Positions 59,126-64,000 of a stretch of DNA of 64,000 nt are shown here, piece by piece. Under the pieces are notes generated by a model. That model had not been told where the DNA came from. It was given only the letters and a program-made list of their open reading frames with translations, and searched no databases. Where the stretch lies: positions 124,001 through 188,000 of the forward strand of contig JAXDDX010000040.1 in assembly GCA_034670405.1 (NCBI GenBank). Reading direction: 5' to 3'. Each line of letters opens with the position of its first letter. Within the stretch, counting starts at the first letter, position 1. Made by a program: the position numbers and the translations under genes. Source of the stretch: Hoplostethus atlanticus (lineage: Eukaryota > Chordata > Actinopteri > Trachichthyiformes > Trachichthyidae).

Positions 59126-60881
59126 CTGTGAGGCGCTAGATTAGGTCCCGGTGGGGGCTGGTGACACCGATTCAACAGCTGGTAGAGGCCTGCTGTGTAC
59201 ACAGGCGTGCATGTACACACACACACACACACACACACACGCGTCCCCATTTCATCAGAGGAGTGAGGCTGGCTTGACAACAGAGACGTTTGTTCAAAGG
59301 TCTGAGGCTCAACAGAGACAACTGAGCGTGGAGAAATTCAACCAGGCGAAACCGGCTGGGCCAAACTCTTGATTACCGGAGGAGTAAAAAGCTCTCCGCC
59401 TTGGCCGGCTAACGGGAACTGGCACTGCAATCTGAACGTACGCGATTGGTACCGAGACAAAGACACGGATGTTTCAGATATCTGAAAAATAATGAGGCAC
59501 ACTCAACTCAGCTCAACTAATCTTGCATGAGATGCTTTTTTTTTAATTTGATGCTGTTCAAGTGTTTGGCGAGCTCCATCAATTCCAAACTCAGTTCTGC
59601 TCAAGTTGTTTTTCTTATAAACTTCTTTGTAAACCTTTTATTCTGAAAGCCCGATATAATGTCTCAAAGCTTGCCTGTGACGCTTGACGCCACGTGCCGG
59701 CCCCACGCTGTTAAAATTGACGATTCATTTTTAACAGTACGGGGCCGACACTGCAGAAGAACATCCACGAGACCACGGCCCTTATTTTGATGTTTATCGT
59801 GCAAACCTGCTGTCTGTTCAGTCCAGCGAACTAGGGACCATCATCTGCAGGGCTGTGTGTGTGGTGTGGGAGGGTTTTCCTCCACAGCTTCAGGGGTGTC
59901 AGTCTGTAAAAGCAGCAGTGAAACCTGCCCCCCCCCCCCGCGTTGAGGAGCTGCTAACACACCTACAACTATTTCATTAGTCTGGCTTTCAGTGGAGAGT
60001 TTTAGTGTCCCGTGATTTACCTGCTGCTTCAGAGACCGGGGGAGACACGACTCCTTTTAAACGGTCACGTTGAACCCTTTCAGACGTTGAGGTTAGAGGG
60101 AGGAACCGTCTCACTCCTATGTTTGTATTGTTATTTAGAGCAGGAACGAATACAGTTTGTAAAACGGTGGGATGTCCTGAATGGCGAATGGCGTAGCACA
60201 CAGGAAGTGATGTAATCTCTCCACTTCCTCTGCAAACTTGTGAGAATATGCTTGCTGCTCAAAAAAACAACTTTTCATATTTTCATGTTGCTTATGAAAA
60301 GTAATCGGTGTCAGAATCAAGATGTACATCACGTTCCCCCGCTGACCACTGTGCACGCAGGAAGCCATTTAGACGGCTTCCTTCTTTGCATGCAAAATCT
60401 GTTTCTCTTTCACCAAAAGTGGCCAAATTGATTTCCTGATTATCTGAGCTGGTCTCGCTGCGGTCTGGCACTTAGAGGGGCAACTCCAACGTTTCCATCA
60501 GGTGACTGTTGTGAGTGCAAGTTGTTGTTGCCGTTCCTTGTCTGGGTGAAAGACGGGTTGTCCAACATGGCAACGTGATGAAATGTGTGATGAATATATG
60601 TTCTCTGTCTGAAATGACACTGAATCACCGGGAGGAAGATCTGACCTTTGACCCTAGCCCGATCCAATCTGACCTCCAGTTTGTTTTGATGATATCTGAC
60701 TAGTTCTGACTCGTCACAGTGACTCGGTACAAAACAGCTCCTCTGGTACTCACGGCGCTCTCTATGCTGCGGGCCGTCTCCCCGAACAGCTCCGACTTGG
60801 GGTCCTCCATCTCGGGGGTGTAGAAGACCTCCTGGCCCTCCACCTGGTCTAAGTGCAGGAAGCCGCTGAACCTCATGGTTG
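34048..60881 (-). CDS. agrn: Agrin, C-terminal two-thirds of the protein's domain array (gene 5' end outside window)
   Basis: Agrin is a secreted heparan-sulfate proteoglycan of basement membranes. At the neuromuscular junction its C-terminal domains bind LRP4, activate MuSK and cluster acetylcholine receptors; they also bind alpha-dystroglycan. Seventeen constitutive minus-strand exons, all with GT/AG ends and matching phases, give 931 codons plus TAG. The domain order is SEA, Thr/Pro-rich linker, EGF1, LG1, EGF2, EGF3, LG2, EGF4, LG3, which is the vertebrate agrin order. Near-identical landmarks to mammalian agrin are [72 protein letters not shown] and AIVDGH. Three cassette microexons (y, z8, z11) add up to 23 residues. 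The follistatin, laminin-EGF and N-terminal parts lie above 64 kb. Confidence 0.97.
34735..34865. repeat. Dispersed repeat, copy 2 (first copy at 14.6 kb)
   Basis: Shares GCATTCTGGTCTAT and ATGATGGATTTCTCCCTGG with 14585-14755. Lies in the agrn last intron. Confidence 0.7.
35083..35127. repeat. Inverted repeat, 17-bp perfect arms
   Basis: ATGCTCCAGTGCAGATT (35083-35099) and its exact complement (35111-35127) flank an 11-base spacer. It would form a stable hairpin in the agrn pre-mRNA. Confidence 0.9.
35181..35220. repeat. (CT)20 microsatellite
   Basis: 40 bp of uninterrupted CT in the agrn last intron. Confidence 0.95.
35607..35634. repeat. (GT)14 microsatellite
   Basis: 28 bp of GT in the agrn last intron. 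Confidence 0.93.
36225..36328 (-). CDS. agrn: agrn exon: LG3 middle
   Basis: A 104-nt exon encoding [20 protein letters not shown], then [15 protein letters not shown]. [20 protein letters not shown] is a hallmark of vertebrate agrin LG3. The acceptor is TTCCCAG/AGCA and the donor TTGG/GTAGGT. Confidence 0.96.
36337..36389. repeat. (GA)n tract next to an agrn acceptor
   Basis: The GA run starts about 9 bases upstream of an agrn exon. On the transcript strand it is (CT)n, so it provides the polypyrimidine tract for that acceptor. Confidence 0.9.
36795..36930. repeat. Teleost SINE-like repeat
   Basis: It contains ATTACATTACAGTCATTTAG, CAGACGCTTAGCAGAAGCGA, CTTCCAAAGGTGAG and GGGGATCGAACCCAATTGCA. 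This is the common fish motif set of a CATTTAGCAGACGCTT core followed by a GATCGAACC box. Lies in an agrn intron. Confidence 0.7.
37071..37295 (-). CDS. agrn: agrn exon: first large LG3 segment after the z site
   Basis: A 225-nt exon beginning [20 protein letters not shown], then [36 protein letters not shown] and [12 protein letters not shown]. It follows the z splice site, so its N-terminal EKALL is the residue set that directly follows the z8 or z11 insert. The acceptor is CCCTAG/CGAG and the donor AGCAG/GTAAAG. Confidence 0.97.
37728..37765. repeat. (GT)19 microsatellite
   Basis: 38 bp of GT; with the CA run at 37915-37951 it could form a hairpin in the intron. Confidence 0.94.
37915..37951. 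repeat. (CA)n microsatellite
   Basis: About 18 CA units, complementary to the flanking GT tracts. Confidence 0.94.
38111..38145. repeat. (GT)n microsatellite
   Basis: About 17 GT units. Confidence 0.94.
39341..39373 (-). CDS. agrn: agrn z11 cassette exon (33 nt) in LG3
   Basis: The minus strand reads TTAAG/TCCCGAGTCTCTGG and ends CCAGAG/GTGAGT, giving exactly 33 nt. In the phase left by the preceding exon (2 nt of a codon) it adds 11 residues reading [10 protein letters not shown] flanked by Ser. The mammalian z11 insert is also 11 residues starting PE-T-L. It lies between z8 and the next LG3 exon, as in mammals. In mammals such z-plus agrin is made by neurons and is the synapse-inducing form. 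The match is in position, size, phase and N-terminal PExL; the rest has diverged. Confidence 0.85.
39374..41022 (-). other. agrn intron between z8 and z11
   Basis: No other exon is visible. The sequence is unremarkable apart from the GGAA repeat near z11. Confidence 0.6.
39425..39456. repeat. (GGAA)n microsatellite
   Basis: About seven GGAA units, just upstream of the z11 exon on the transcript strand (where it reads TTCC). Confidence 0.85.
41023..41046 (-). CDS. agrn: agrn z8 cassette exon (24 nt) in LG3
   Basis: The minus strand reads CAAG/CCAACTGACCAATG and ends ACCAGA/GTAAGT, giving exactly 24 nt. In phase it encodes Q-L-T-N-E-I-P plus split codons. The protein there reads [10 protein letters not shown] before EKALL. 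The mammalian z8 insert is ELTNEIPA or ELANEIPV. The Asn-x-Ile/Val motif of z8 is known to contact LRP4 and is intact (NEI). The polypyrimidine tract before the AG is weak, as expected for a regulated exon. Confidence 0.9.
41047..41916 (-). other. agrn intron before z8
   Basis: Contains the GT repeat at 41200-41229. No exon is visible. Confidence 0.6.
41200..41229. repeat. (GT)15 microsatellite
   Basis: 30 bp of GT about 150 bp upstream of z8 on the transcript strand (there it is CA). CA-rich intron elements can bind splicing regulators; a role here is inference. Confidence 0.93.
41917..42004 (-). CDS. agrn: agrn exon: LG3 start
   Basis: An 88-nt exon encoding [20 protein letters not shown], then IEYHNAVTK. 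It links EGF4 to LG3; mammalian agrin has AFDGRTFVEYLNAVTES at this place. It ends in phase 2 (AG/GTAAGG), the phase shared by z8, z11 and the next constitutive exon. Confidence 0.96.
42773..42956 (-). CDS. agrn: agrn exon: end of LG2 and EGF4
   Basis: A 184-nt exon. The first part ([20 protein letters not shown]) closes LG2. Then [19 protein letters not shown] and [16 protein letters not shown] give the six-cysteine EGF4. The acceptor is TCCCCAG/ATCA and the donor AACC/GTGAGT. Confidence 0.97.
42957..44112 (-). other. agrn intron within LG2
   Basis: A T-run lies at about 43362-43379. No exon is visible. Confidence 0.6.
44113..44229 (-). CDS. agrn: agrn exon: LG2 after the y site
   Basis: A 117-nt, phase 0-0 exon encoding [20 protein letters not shown], then [19 protein letters not shown]. 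It follows the y splice site. [22 protein letters not shown] is nearly identical to mammalian agrin. The acceptor is TCCCCAG/AACC and the donor AAG/GTACAT. Confidence 0.97.
44230..46087 (-). other. agrn intron downstream of the y microexon
   Basis: Holds the GT tract at 45860-45892. No other exon is visible. Confidence 0.6.
45860..45892. repeat. (GT)n microsatellite
   Basis: About 16 GT units, about 200 bp from the y microexon. Confidence 0.93.
46088..46099 (-). CDS. agrn: agrn y cassette microexon (12 nt, KSRK)
   Basis: The minus strand reads AATAAG/AAATCACGCAAG/GTAATG: an AG, exactly 12 nt encoding K-S-R-K, and a GT donor. The flanking exons end and begin in phase 0 (GESP before, NQHTALNLK after), so inclusion adds four residues without a shift. 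KSRK is the known four-residue y insert of vertebrate agrin LG2. It is mainly neuronal in mammals and affects heparin and alpha-dystroglycan binding. Position, size, phase and sequence all agree. Confidence 0.93.
46100..47675 (-). other. agrn intron upstream of the y microexon
   Basis: Contains CA-rich runs near 46216-46275 and a GA tract at 46919-46953. No exon beyond the y microexon is visible. Confidence 0.6.
46919..46953. repeat. (GA)n microsatellite
   Basis: About 17 GA units in an agrn intron. Confidence 0.93.
47676..47787 (-). CDS. agrn: agrn exon: LG2 before the y site
   Basis: A 112-nt exon encoding [20 protein letters not shown], then [18 protein letters not shown]. It ends in phase 0 (TCGCCG/GTGAGA), right where the KSRK cassette can be added. 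Mammalian agrin has VLGESP at the same place. Confidence 0.96.
47798..47860. repeat. (CA)31 microsatellite
   Basis: About 63 bp of CA starting 10 bp upstream of an agrn acceptor on the transcript strand, where it reads (GT)n. The acceptor therefore has almost no normal polypyrimidine tract, only TGTCACCTCCAG. Confidence 0.95.
47861..48437 (-). other. agrn intron within LG2
   Basis: No exon is visible. A segment near 47900-48110 has repeat-like motifs, including GACCAATCACAATAAAG, that I cannot assign. Confidence 0.5.
48438..48602 (-). CDS. agrn: agrn exon: LG2 core
   Basis: A 165-nt exon encoding [20 protein letters not shown], then [20 protein letters not shown] and [26 protein letters not shown] and EFRYDLGKG are almost invariant in agrin. 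The acceptor is CCGCAG/TCAA and the donor CAG/GTTAGC. Confidence 0.97.
48869..48959 (-). CDS. agrn: agrn exon: LG2 start
   Basis: A 91-nt exon encoding [20 protein letters not shown], then GLHVYGHDL. Mammalian agrin has FLADFNGFSHLELRGLHTF here. The acceptor is TTCCCAG/CGGC and the donor GCA/GTAAGT. Confidence 0.95.
48960..51214 (-). other. agrn intron between EGF3 and LG2
   Basis: CA runs lie at about 49786-49805 and 50092-50123. No exon is visible. Confidence 0.6.
51215..51349 (-). CDS. agrn: agrn exon: end of EGF2 and EGF3
   Basis: A 135-nt exon. GPTC ends EGF2. Then [20 protein letters not shown] and [16 protein letters not shown] make up EGF3, with six cysteines. The phase is 1-1. The acceptor is GTTTAG/GACC and the donor AAAG/GTAATT. 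Confidence 0.97.
51350..52585 (-). other. agrn intron between EGF2 halves
   Basis: Holds a short CA run near 51354-51375 and a repeat fragment at 52080-52185. No exon is visible. Confidence 0.6.
52080..52185. repeat. Teleost interspersed repeat fragment
   Basis: CAGTGTCTTGCTCAAGGACA followed by CTTCGGCAGGG and AAACCCGCTAAGCCAC is a common fish repeat core, probably a SINE-derived piece. Lies in an agrn intron. Confidence 0.6.
52586..52815 (-). CDS. agrn: agrn exon: end of LG1 and most of EGF2
   Basis: A 230-nt exon. [20 protein letters not shown] closes LG1. [19 protein letters not shown] and [11 protein letters not shown] give EGF2, completed by the next exon. [10 protein letters not shown] matches mammalian agrin. 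The acceptor is CATCCAG/TGTG and the donor TGGG/GTGAGC. Confidence 0.97.
53159..53284. repeat. Minisatellite, about 21-bp unit
   Basis: About six copies of GGAAGGAAACCGTGTGAGAAA with small deletions lie in an agrn intron. Reading frames through it give artefactual periodic peptides on both strands. Confidence 0.88.
53602..53817 (-). CDS. agrn: agrn exon: LG1 second segment
   Basis: A 216-nt exon encoding [20 protein letters not shown], then [39 protein letters not shown] and PEDTVQ. [19 protein letters not shown] is a diagnostic agrin LG1 stretch. The acceptor is CCCGCAG/GTTC and the donor CAGGA/GTAAGA. Confidence 0.97.
53818..54650 (-). other. agrn intron within LG1
   Basis: No exon or named repeat is visible. 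Confidence 0.6.
54651..54843 (-). CDS. agrn: agrn exon: LG1 first segment
   Basis: A 193-nt exon encoding [20 protein letters not shown], then [20 protein letters not shown] and [20 protein letters not shown]. SYLAFPTxRAYHT and DFLxLAL match mammalian agrin. The acceptor is CCGCAG/TGAT and the donor TGAG/GTGAGC. Confidence 0.97.
55038..55088. repeat. (CA)25 microsatellite
   Basis: 51 bp of CA, about 170 bp from a (GT)15 tract at 55261-55290, so the two are complementary. Confidence 0.94.
55261..55290. repeat. (GT)15 microsatellite
   Basis: 30 bp of GT followed by CGCGCG. Confidence 0.93.
55650..55800. repeat. Dispersed repeat, copy B (copy A at 27.66 kb)
   Basis: Contains ATTATAAAACGGATAGTCC, GCTGCTGTAAAACACCC and AACGTGCTAACCG in the same order as copy A. 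Probably one short non-autonomous element family. Confidence 0.65.
55893..55994. repeat. Long hairpin with 20-bp perfect outer stem
   Basis: AGGCTGTGGTTTACACTGAT (55893-55912) is exactly complementary to 55975-55994. Inner segments CAGCTAAG and CTTAGCTG also pair. The fold is about 102 nt. It may be a MITE or the end of the adjacent dispersed repeat; a pre-miRNA is less likely. Confidence 0.9.
56201..56614 (-). CDS. agrn: agrn exon: Thr/Pro-rich linker and EGF1
   Basis: A 414-nt exon. The first roughly 95 codons encode a low-complexity linker of Thr, Pro and Arg runs (for example [20 protein letters not shown] and [16 protein letters not shown]), a likely O-glycosylated mucin-like stalk. It ends with EGF1: [16 protein letters not shown], then [16 protein letters not shown]. 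Mammalian agrin has KPCDSQPCFHGGTC and CPAGRGGAVCEK. The acceptor is TTTCCAG/GCCT and the donor AAGG/GTGAGG. The ACC-rich linker makes all three minus frames and one plus frame look open; the agrin frame is fixed by the splice phases and the EGF cysteines. Confidence 0.96.
56708..56827 (-). CDS. agrn: agrn exon: SEA domain, third segment
   Basis: A 120-nt exon encoding [20 protein letters not shown], then [20 protein letters not shown]. It is the C-terminal part of the SEA domain (mammalian agrin reads VARALLRQIQVSRRRSLGV, then VRFMDF). The acceptor is GTTTTAG/ATAC and the donor TACG/GTAATC. Confidence 0.93.
56828..57629 (-). other. agrn intron within SEA domain
   Basis: No exon or named repeat is visible; purine-rich patches only. 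Confidence 0.6.
57630..57744 (-). CDS. agrn: agrn exon: SEA domain, second segment
   Basis: A 115-nt exon encoding [20 protein letters not shown], then [18 protein letters not shown]. Mammalian agrin has [20 protein letters not shown]. SEA domains occur next to O-glycosylated segments. The acceptor is CCTTCAG/CTCA and the donor CCAG/GTGAGC. Confidence 0.95.
58224..58261. repeat. Dispersed repeat fragment (first copy at 16.28 kb)
   Basis: GGCAGGGTGGAAAATC, then CTGAAACAGCATTTAGACC, matches 16276-16313 with few changes. Confidence 0.75.
58790..58814. repeat. Poly(A) run
   Basis: About 24 uninterrupted A. It could be a retroposed tail, but I found no recognisable body upstream. Confidence 0.9.
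58977..59005. repeat. (GT)14 microsatellite
   Basis: 29 bp of GT, about 80 bp from the CA tract at 59082-59120. Confidence 0.93.
59082..59120. repeat. (CA)19 microsatellite
   Basis: 39 bp of CA; a shorter CA run lies at 59215-59240. Confidence 0.94.
60754..60881 (-). CDS. agrn: agrn exon: SEA domain, first segment
   Basis: A 128-nt exon encoding [20 protein letters not shown], then [20 protein letters not shown] and ESA. Mammalian agrin has SGFLGLELVEGKTVFYTPEL, then [17 protein letters not shown]. The acceptor is CTTCCAG/CAAC and the donor GCC/GTGAGT. The exon starts with two bases of a split codon; the exon supplying the first base lies beyond the window. The internal ATG is not a start. 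Confidence 0.96.
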
Positions 60882-61364
60882 CTGGAAGGGAGGGATGCGG
60901 GGGGAGGAGGGGGAGGAAAGAAGAGTGTGTGATGCATACAACCGGTTGCAGAGCGACACGCCTCCAGAAAGTGGACGTGGTACATTCCCTCTCCCAACCC
61001 CCGCCGCCCCTCAGCGTCACACAGTACTGGTTTCGGGGTAGTGCCAGTCTTGGGTTAGTGATGGAGTGTGTTTTCTGTGGGGGGGGAGGGGTTAGTGTGT
61101 ATGTTGCTGATTGGTTGGTTCGGCAGGTCGGTGTGGTTGTGGGGGGGTTCAAAAAGGGCTGGGCTTCCGAAGTGATTGGTGGTGGTGGTGGTGGGTGGTG
61201 GTGGAAGCAGTGGATTGTGGGATATGGAAGGAGAAGGAAGTGAGAAAGGAGGGGAAGGGAGGACGAATGGGCCGAGTTTTACCAGACCGATACTCGTCCC
61301 AAAAGTTGGCCGAGGCGTGGAGGGCTAGAGTAGAGAGACGACAGGTTAGACAGAACAACACCAA

Positions 61365-61366
<2 letters not shown>

Positions 61367-61402
<36 letters not shown>
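61367..61402. repeat. (CA)18 microsatellite
   Basis: 36 bp of CA about 175 bp from the (GT)27 tract. Confidence 0.94.
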
Positions 61403-61405
<3 letters not shown>

Positions 61406-61572
61406 GAACAAACATCACACCACTACTCTCAAAAGTGCCGTCTTCAGCAAAGAGAGTCTCCCTGTGCGACCTTGGGGGTTATGTTGTCCAACATCTATCA
61501 ACTCTATATGGTCTCTTCCTCCCGCCGCCAGAGAAGAGAGGGCTTGAAATAAAGCTGAAAGTGGAAGGAGAG

Positions 61573-61576
<4 letters not shown>

Positions 61577-61631
<55 letters not shown>
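61577..61631. repeat. (GT)27 microsatellite
   Basis: 55 bp of uninterrupted GT. Confidence 0.95.
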
Positions 61632-61635
<4 letters not shown>

Positions 61636-62072
61636 GGAGAGCGGAGCGGGCGAGCGAGGCGCTGATGCCGGGGTTTCGCGGCGCTCGTAATCAGCTGAAC
61701 AAATTGCCCAAATCAATCATGGCCGCCCCTGGCCCCGGCAACGCTGGGGGGGGAAAAAAGGGAAGCGCACTTGTATGATTATCGTGAGAGATAGCCGTAA
61801 TTGTCTCCTTAATGTCGCCGGACCGGTGACTGACGCCGGCGGGTTAAAACCGCGTGACAAGGACGTCCCGCCGCCACCGCCGCCGCCGTCCGCCTCTTTG
61901 GTCCTGATGCTGCATCGGCTCGGCTCTGACGGGGGCCGTGAAGTAGAAAGTTGGGCCGATAAGGAACGAAAGAGGGGAAGCGCAATAGATCAGACTTTTA
62001 ATCTGCAAAGAAGACAAACATCGGAGAGGGTGATTTTCCTGCCCACTGCTGTGACGGACGGAGAGAGAGAGA

Positions 62073-62078
62073 GGGAGA

Positions 62079-62153
<75 letters not shown>
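62073..62153. repeat. (GA)40 microsatellite
   Basis: About 81 bp of GA with few interruptions at its left edge. Confidence 0.94.
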
Positions 62154-62156
<3 letters not shown>

Positions 62157-64000
62157 CGGAGGGCTATCTGGCTATCAGATCCTACTGAACTGTAAAAGGT
62201 AATGGATTCGTCAGACTTCCGCCGGCATATGGAAGAGCTTACCGTAGCTGCAGCTTAGCGTGCCATTAACTTTTACCATTATCTTTGAGGCCGTATGAAA
62301 AGTGTTTAAGTACATCACGGGGCAAGTGGAGGCCGCGGTGATTTGGTCTTCCTAGGACCACCCGCTTTCCTTTCCTGTCTCTAGACCCGAAACACCGAGC
62401 CACTTCACCACGCGGCGGCGGCTAAACGGAGGCGGTCCCGAGACTCAAGCGGTCCCCCTTGAGGCAGAATGGCACATTGTCGATAAACCGGATCGGTGGC
62501 GAGGGGTATCCTAGCATCATTTCATCAGCTGAGCCCTCCTCAGGAGAAACGGAGCCGGCTTTTATCGGTAGCGCTTCAGCCGAATGACGTATTGATCGGC
62601 GCTGTGGCGTCATCGTCAGCATCAGGCTGGTAGAAACATTCGTGGGCATTAGGGGGTTTGTTGCGACCACCTTTTGTTTCCGGGAGGATGTTATTGATTA
62701 TTTTTGCTTCAGCCTTTTTAGTGTTACAATATTACATTTACAATTGGGGCTCGATGTCGTCCAATCAGGCGAAGGATTGGGGAAGGTCAAAGGTGGCCTT
62801 ATAAACGCTGGTTTATTGGGAGGCTTTGAGACCCTGAACGCACCAATCTGCTGCCTCGGCTCGGTCTAGTCATAACCCAGAGAGAACTGGACTGAGGGAT
62901 GGAGGGGGAGAGAAACCCCTTTATCGTTATGGACCAACTCTGACTGTTACAACGGGGCTCGTCAAGCCTTCGGCCCGCTCGACCCGACCCCGGAGAGGAA
63001 TGAACTGGACCGAGGTAGAGGAGGAGAGTCGGGAGGGAGATAGAGGTTAGCAGTGGCCGATAAAGAAAGGGACGTAGAGGGGGAGCGAAGAAAGACGGGG
63101 GTGGAAGCTTCAGAGGAAAAGGGAAGAAGGCGGTAGAGGAAGTAGAGGTGACGATCGAGGTTTATTCATAAAAGCCCTGAAACGTCACACCAAAAGTTTA
63201 ATGTTGGCTTACTTAGTGACAATAGTTCATACAATAGTTCTAAAAACATCTTAAAATATGTTCTACCAGGCAGGTCTCAATGCCAGTAAGCAAGGCAACA
63301 TTACATTTTGAGATATTTAAGGTGCGATGATCTCTCTAAACAACAGAAAATAGAACGTATCAGGGCTACGGCAGGGTACGAGGGACATCAGTGTCTTCAG
63401 AGCGTCACTGTGGACTGTCTTCTAACTCTTCTTACTCAGGGTCGATTTCGCCGTTTTAGTGTTTGTGGCATTTGTTTGCCTGCCACCAGCCAATGCGATC
63501 CTGGTGGAGGTGATTCATGAATGCACATTGCATCTGGGGGAAAAAAAAACACACCACCTGCTCATCCGGTGTTTTAGGCAGATGGCACGCCTCTATTTTT
63601 GAAGTAAATGTTAAATAAAGAAAAAAAAAGTATTGTAATAAATCTGAATGTTTCGACAAATTAGGTTACAAGTTGTCACGCGGCATCTGGGTGTCGCCGG
63701 TTGCAGAATAAGTGAAAAACTCGCTTGTCGGAAAATATGGAGTTGCGTATGGGCGAGTTGCTGCACACGGCGCCGACGACGCTTCATTGGCTGCAGCTAC
63801 AGTAAAGTACAATAAACGTTTTGTCAAGGCGGTCGCTGCACCGGTGAGTCCATCGGTTGTAATGAACTGGATGAATTCACCTACTGCAAGTGTTTCAAGA
63901 ATATTGTGTACAGACAGGAGGTTAAACCAGAAGACAGCAGGGTGAGTGAGGGAAGAGGAGAAACACAATAGGGTTTCATTGCACATTCATGGCAGCGATG

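Larger units (their letters stand above)
57745..60753 (-). other. agrn intron within SEA domain
   Basis: Holds a dispersed repeat fragment (58224-58261), a poly(A) run (58790-58814) and GT and CA microsatellites at 58977-59240. No exon is visible. Confidence 0.6.
60882..64000 (-). other. agrn intron upstream of the SEA exons
   Basis: No further agrin exon was found up to the window edge. Contains a GGT-rich patch near 61178-61205, CA, GT and GA microsatellites, and a purine-rich stretch at about 62880-63160. A minus-strand ORF at 62422-62670 has no family likeness and no good splice sites. Confidence 0.55.

Noticed and set aside
62422-62670. Minus-strand ORF with PSPPIRFIDNVPFCLKGD, in the place where an upstream agrin exon might be
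   Set aside because: It does not match agrin sequence before the SEA domain and lacks flanking acceptor and donor sites in a usable phase.

Overview
The window is teleost fish nuclear DNA. The evidence is intron-rich genes with vertebrate exon structure, very dense CA/GT and GA/CT microsatellites, and fish-typical transposon relics (L2, L1-type and Tc1-like elements, a hAT-type MITE). Two known genes lie head-to-tail, both on the minus strand.

Agrin (agrn) occupies about 60.9 kb down to 34.0 kb. The window holds the 3' part of the gene: three exons of the SEA domain, a Thr/Pro-rich linker, then EGF1-LG1-EGF2-EGF3-LG2-EGF4-LG3 and the stop codon. Seventeen constitutive exons join in frame (931 codons plus stop). 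Three tiny cassette exons can also be read: a 12-nt exon encoding KSRK (the y site), and 24-nt and 33-nt exons (z8 and z11) in LG3. The z8 exon carries the NEI motif, so both synaptic z exons appear intact. The 5' part of agrin (follistatin and laminin-EGF domains) lies beyond 64 kb, and the 3' UTR probably runs below 34.0 kb.

ptpn11, the SHP-2 tyrosine phosphatase, follows at 26.7 kb down to 0.68 kb. Its substitutions relative to mammalian SHP-2 suggest the fish ptpn11b paralogue. Six coding exons are present, from a 14-nt exon 1 (MTSR plus two bases of R) to exon 6. They give exactly 252 codons, with the same junctions as human PTPN11: two SH2 domains and the linker into the phosphatase domain. 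The catalytic exons lie beyond position 1. Intron 1 is 14.7 kb and holds an L2 retrotransposon fragment, a possible small same-strand transcription unit (about 21.3-20.0 kb) and a perfect 30-bp fold-back.

The proteins act in different settings. Agrin is a secreted heparan-sulfate proteoglycan that organises the neuromuscular junction through LRP4 and MuSK. SHP-2 is a cytosolic phosphatase in receptor-tyrosine-kinase and RAS-MAPK signalling. Nothing shows co-regulation; they are simply neighbours. The rest is intron, intergenic DNA, microsatellites and decayed mobile elements. I saw no tRNA, rRNA or CRISPR array. No wholly new system was recognised; the most informative observations are the agrin microexons, Cys71 and a weak splice donor in ptpn11, and the unidentified unit inside ptpn11 intron 1.
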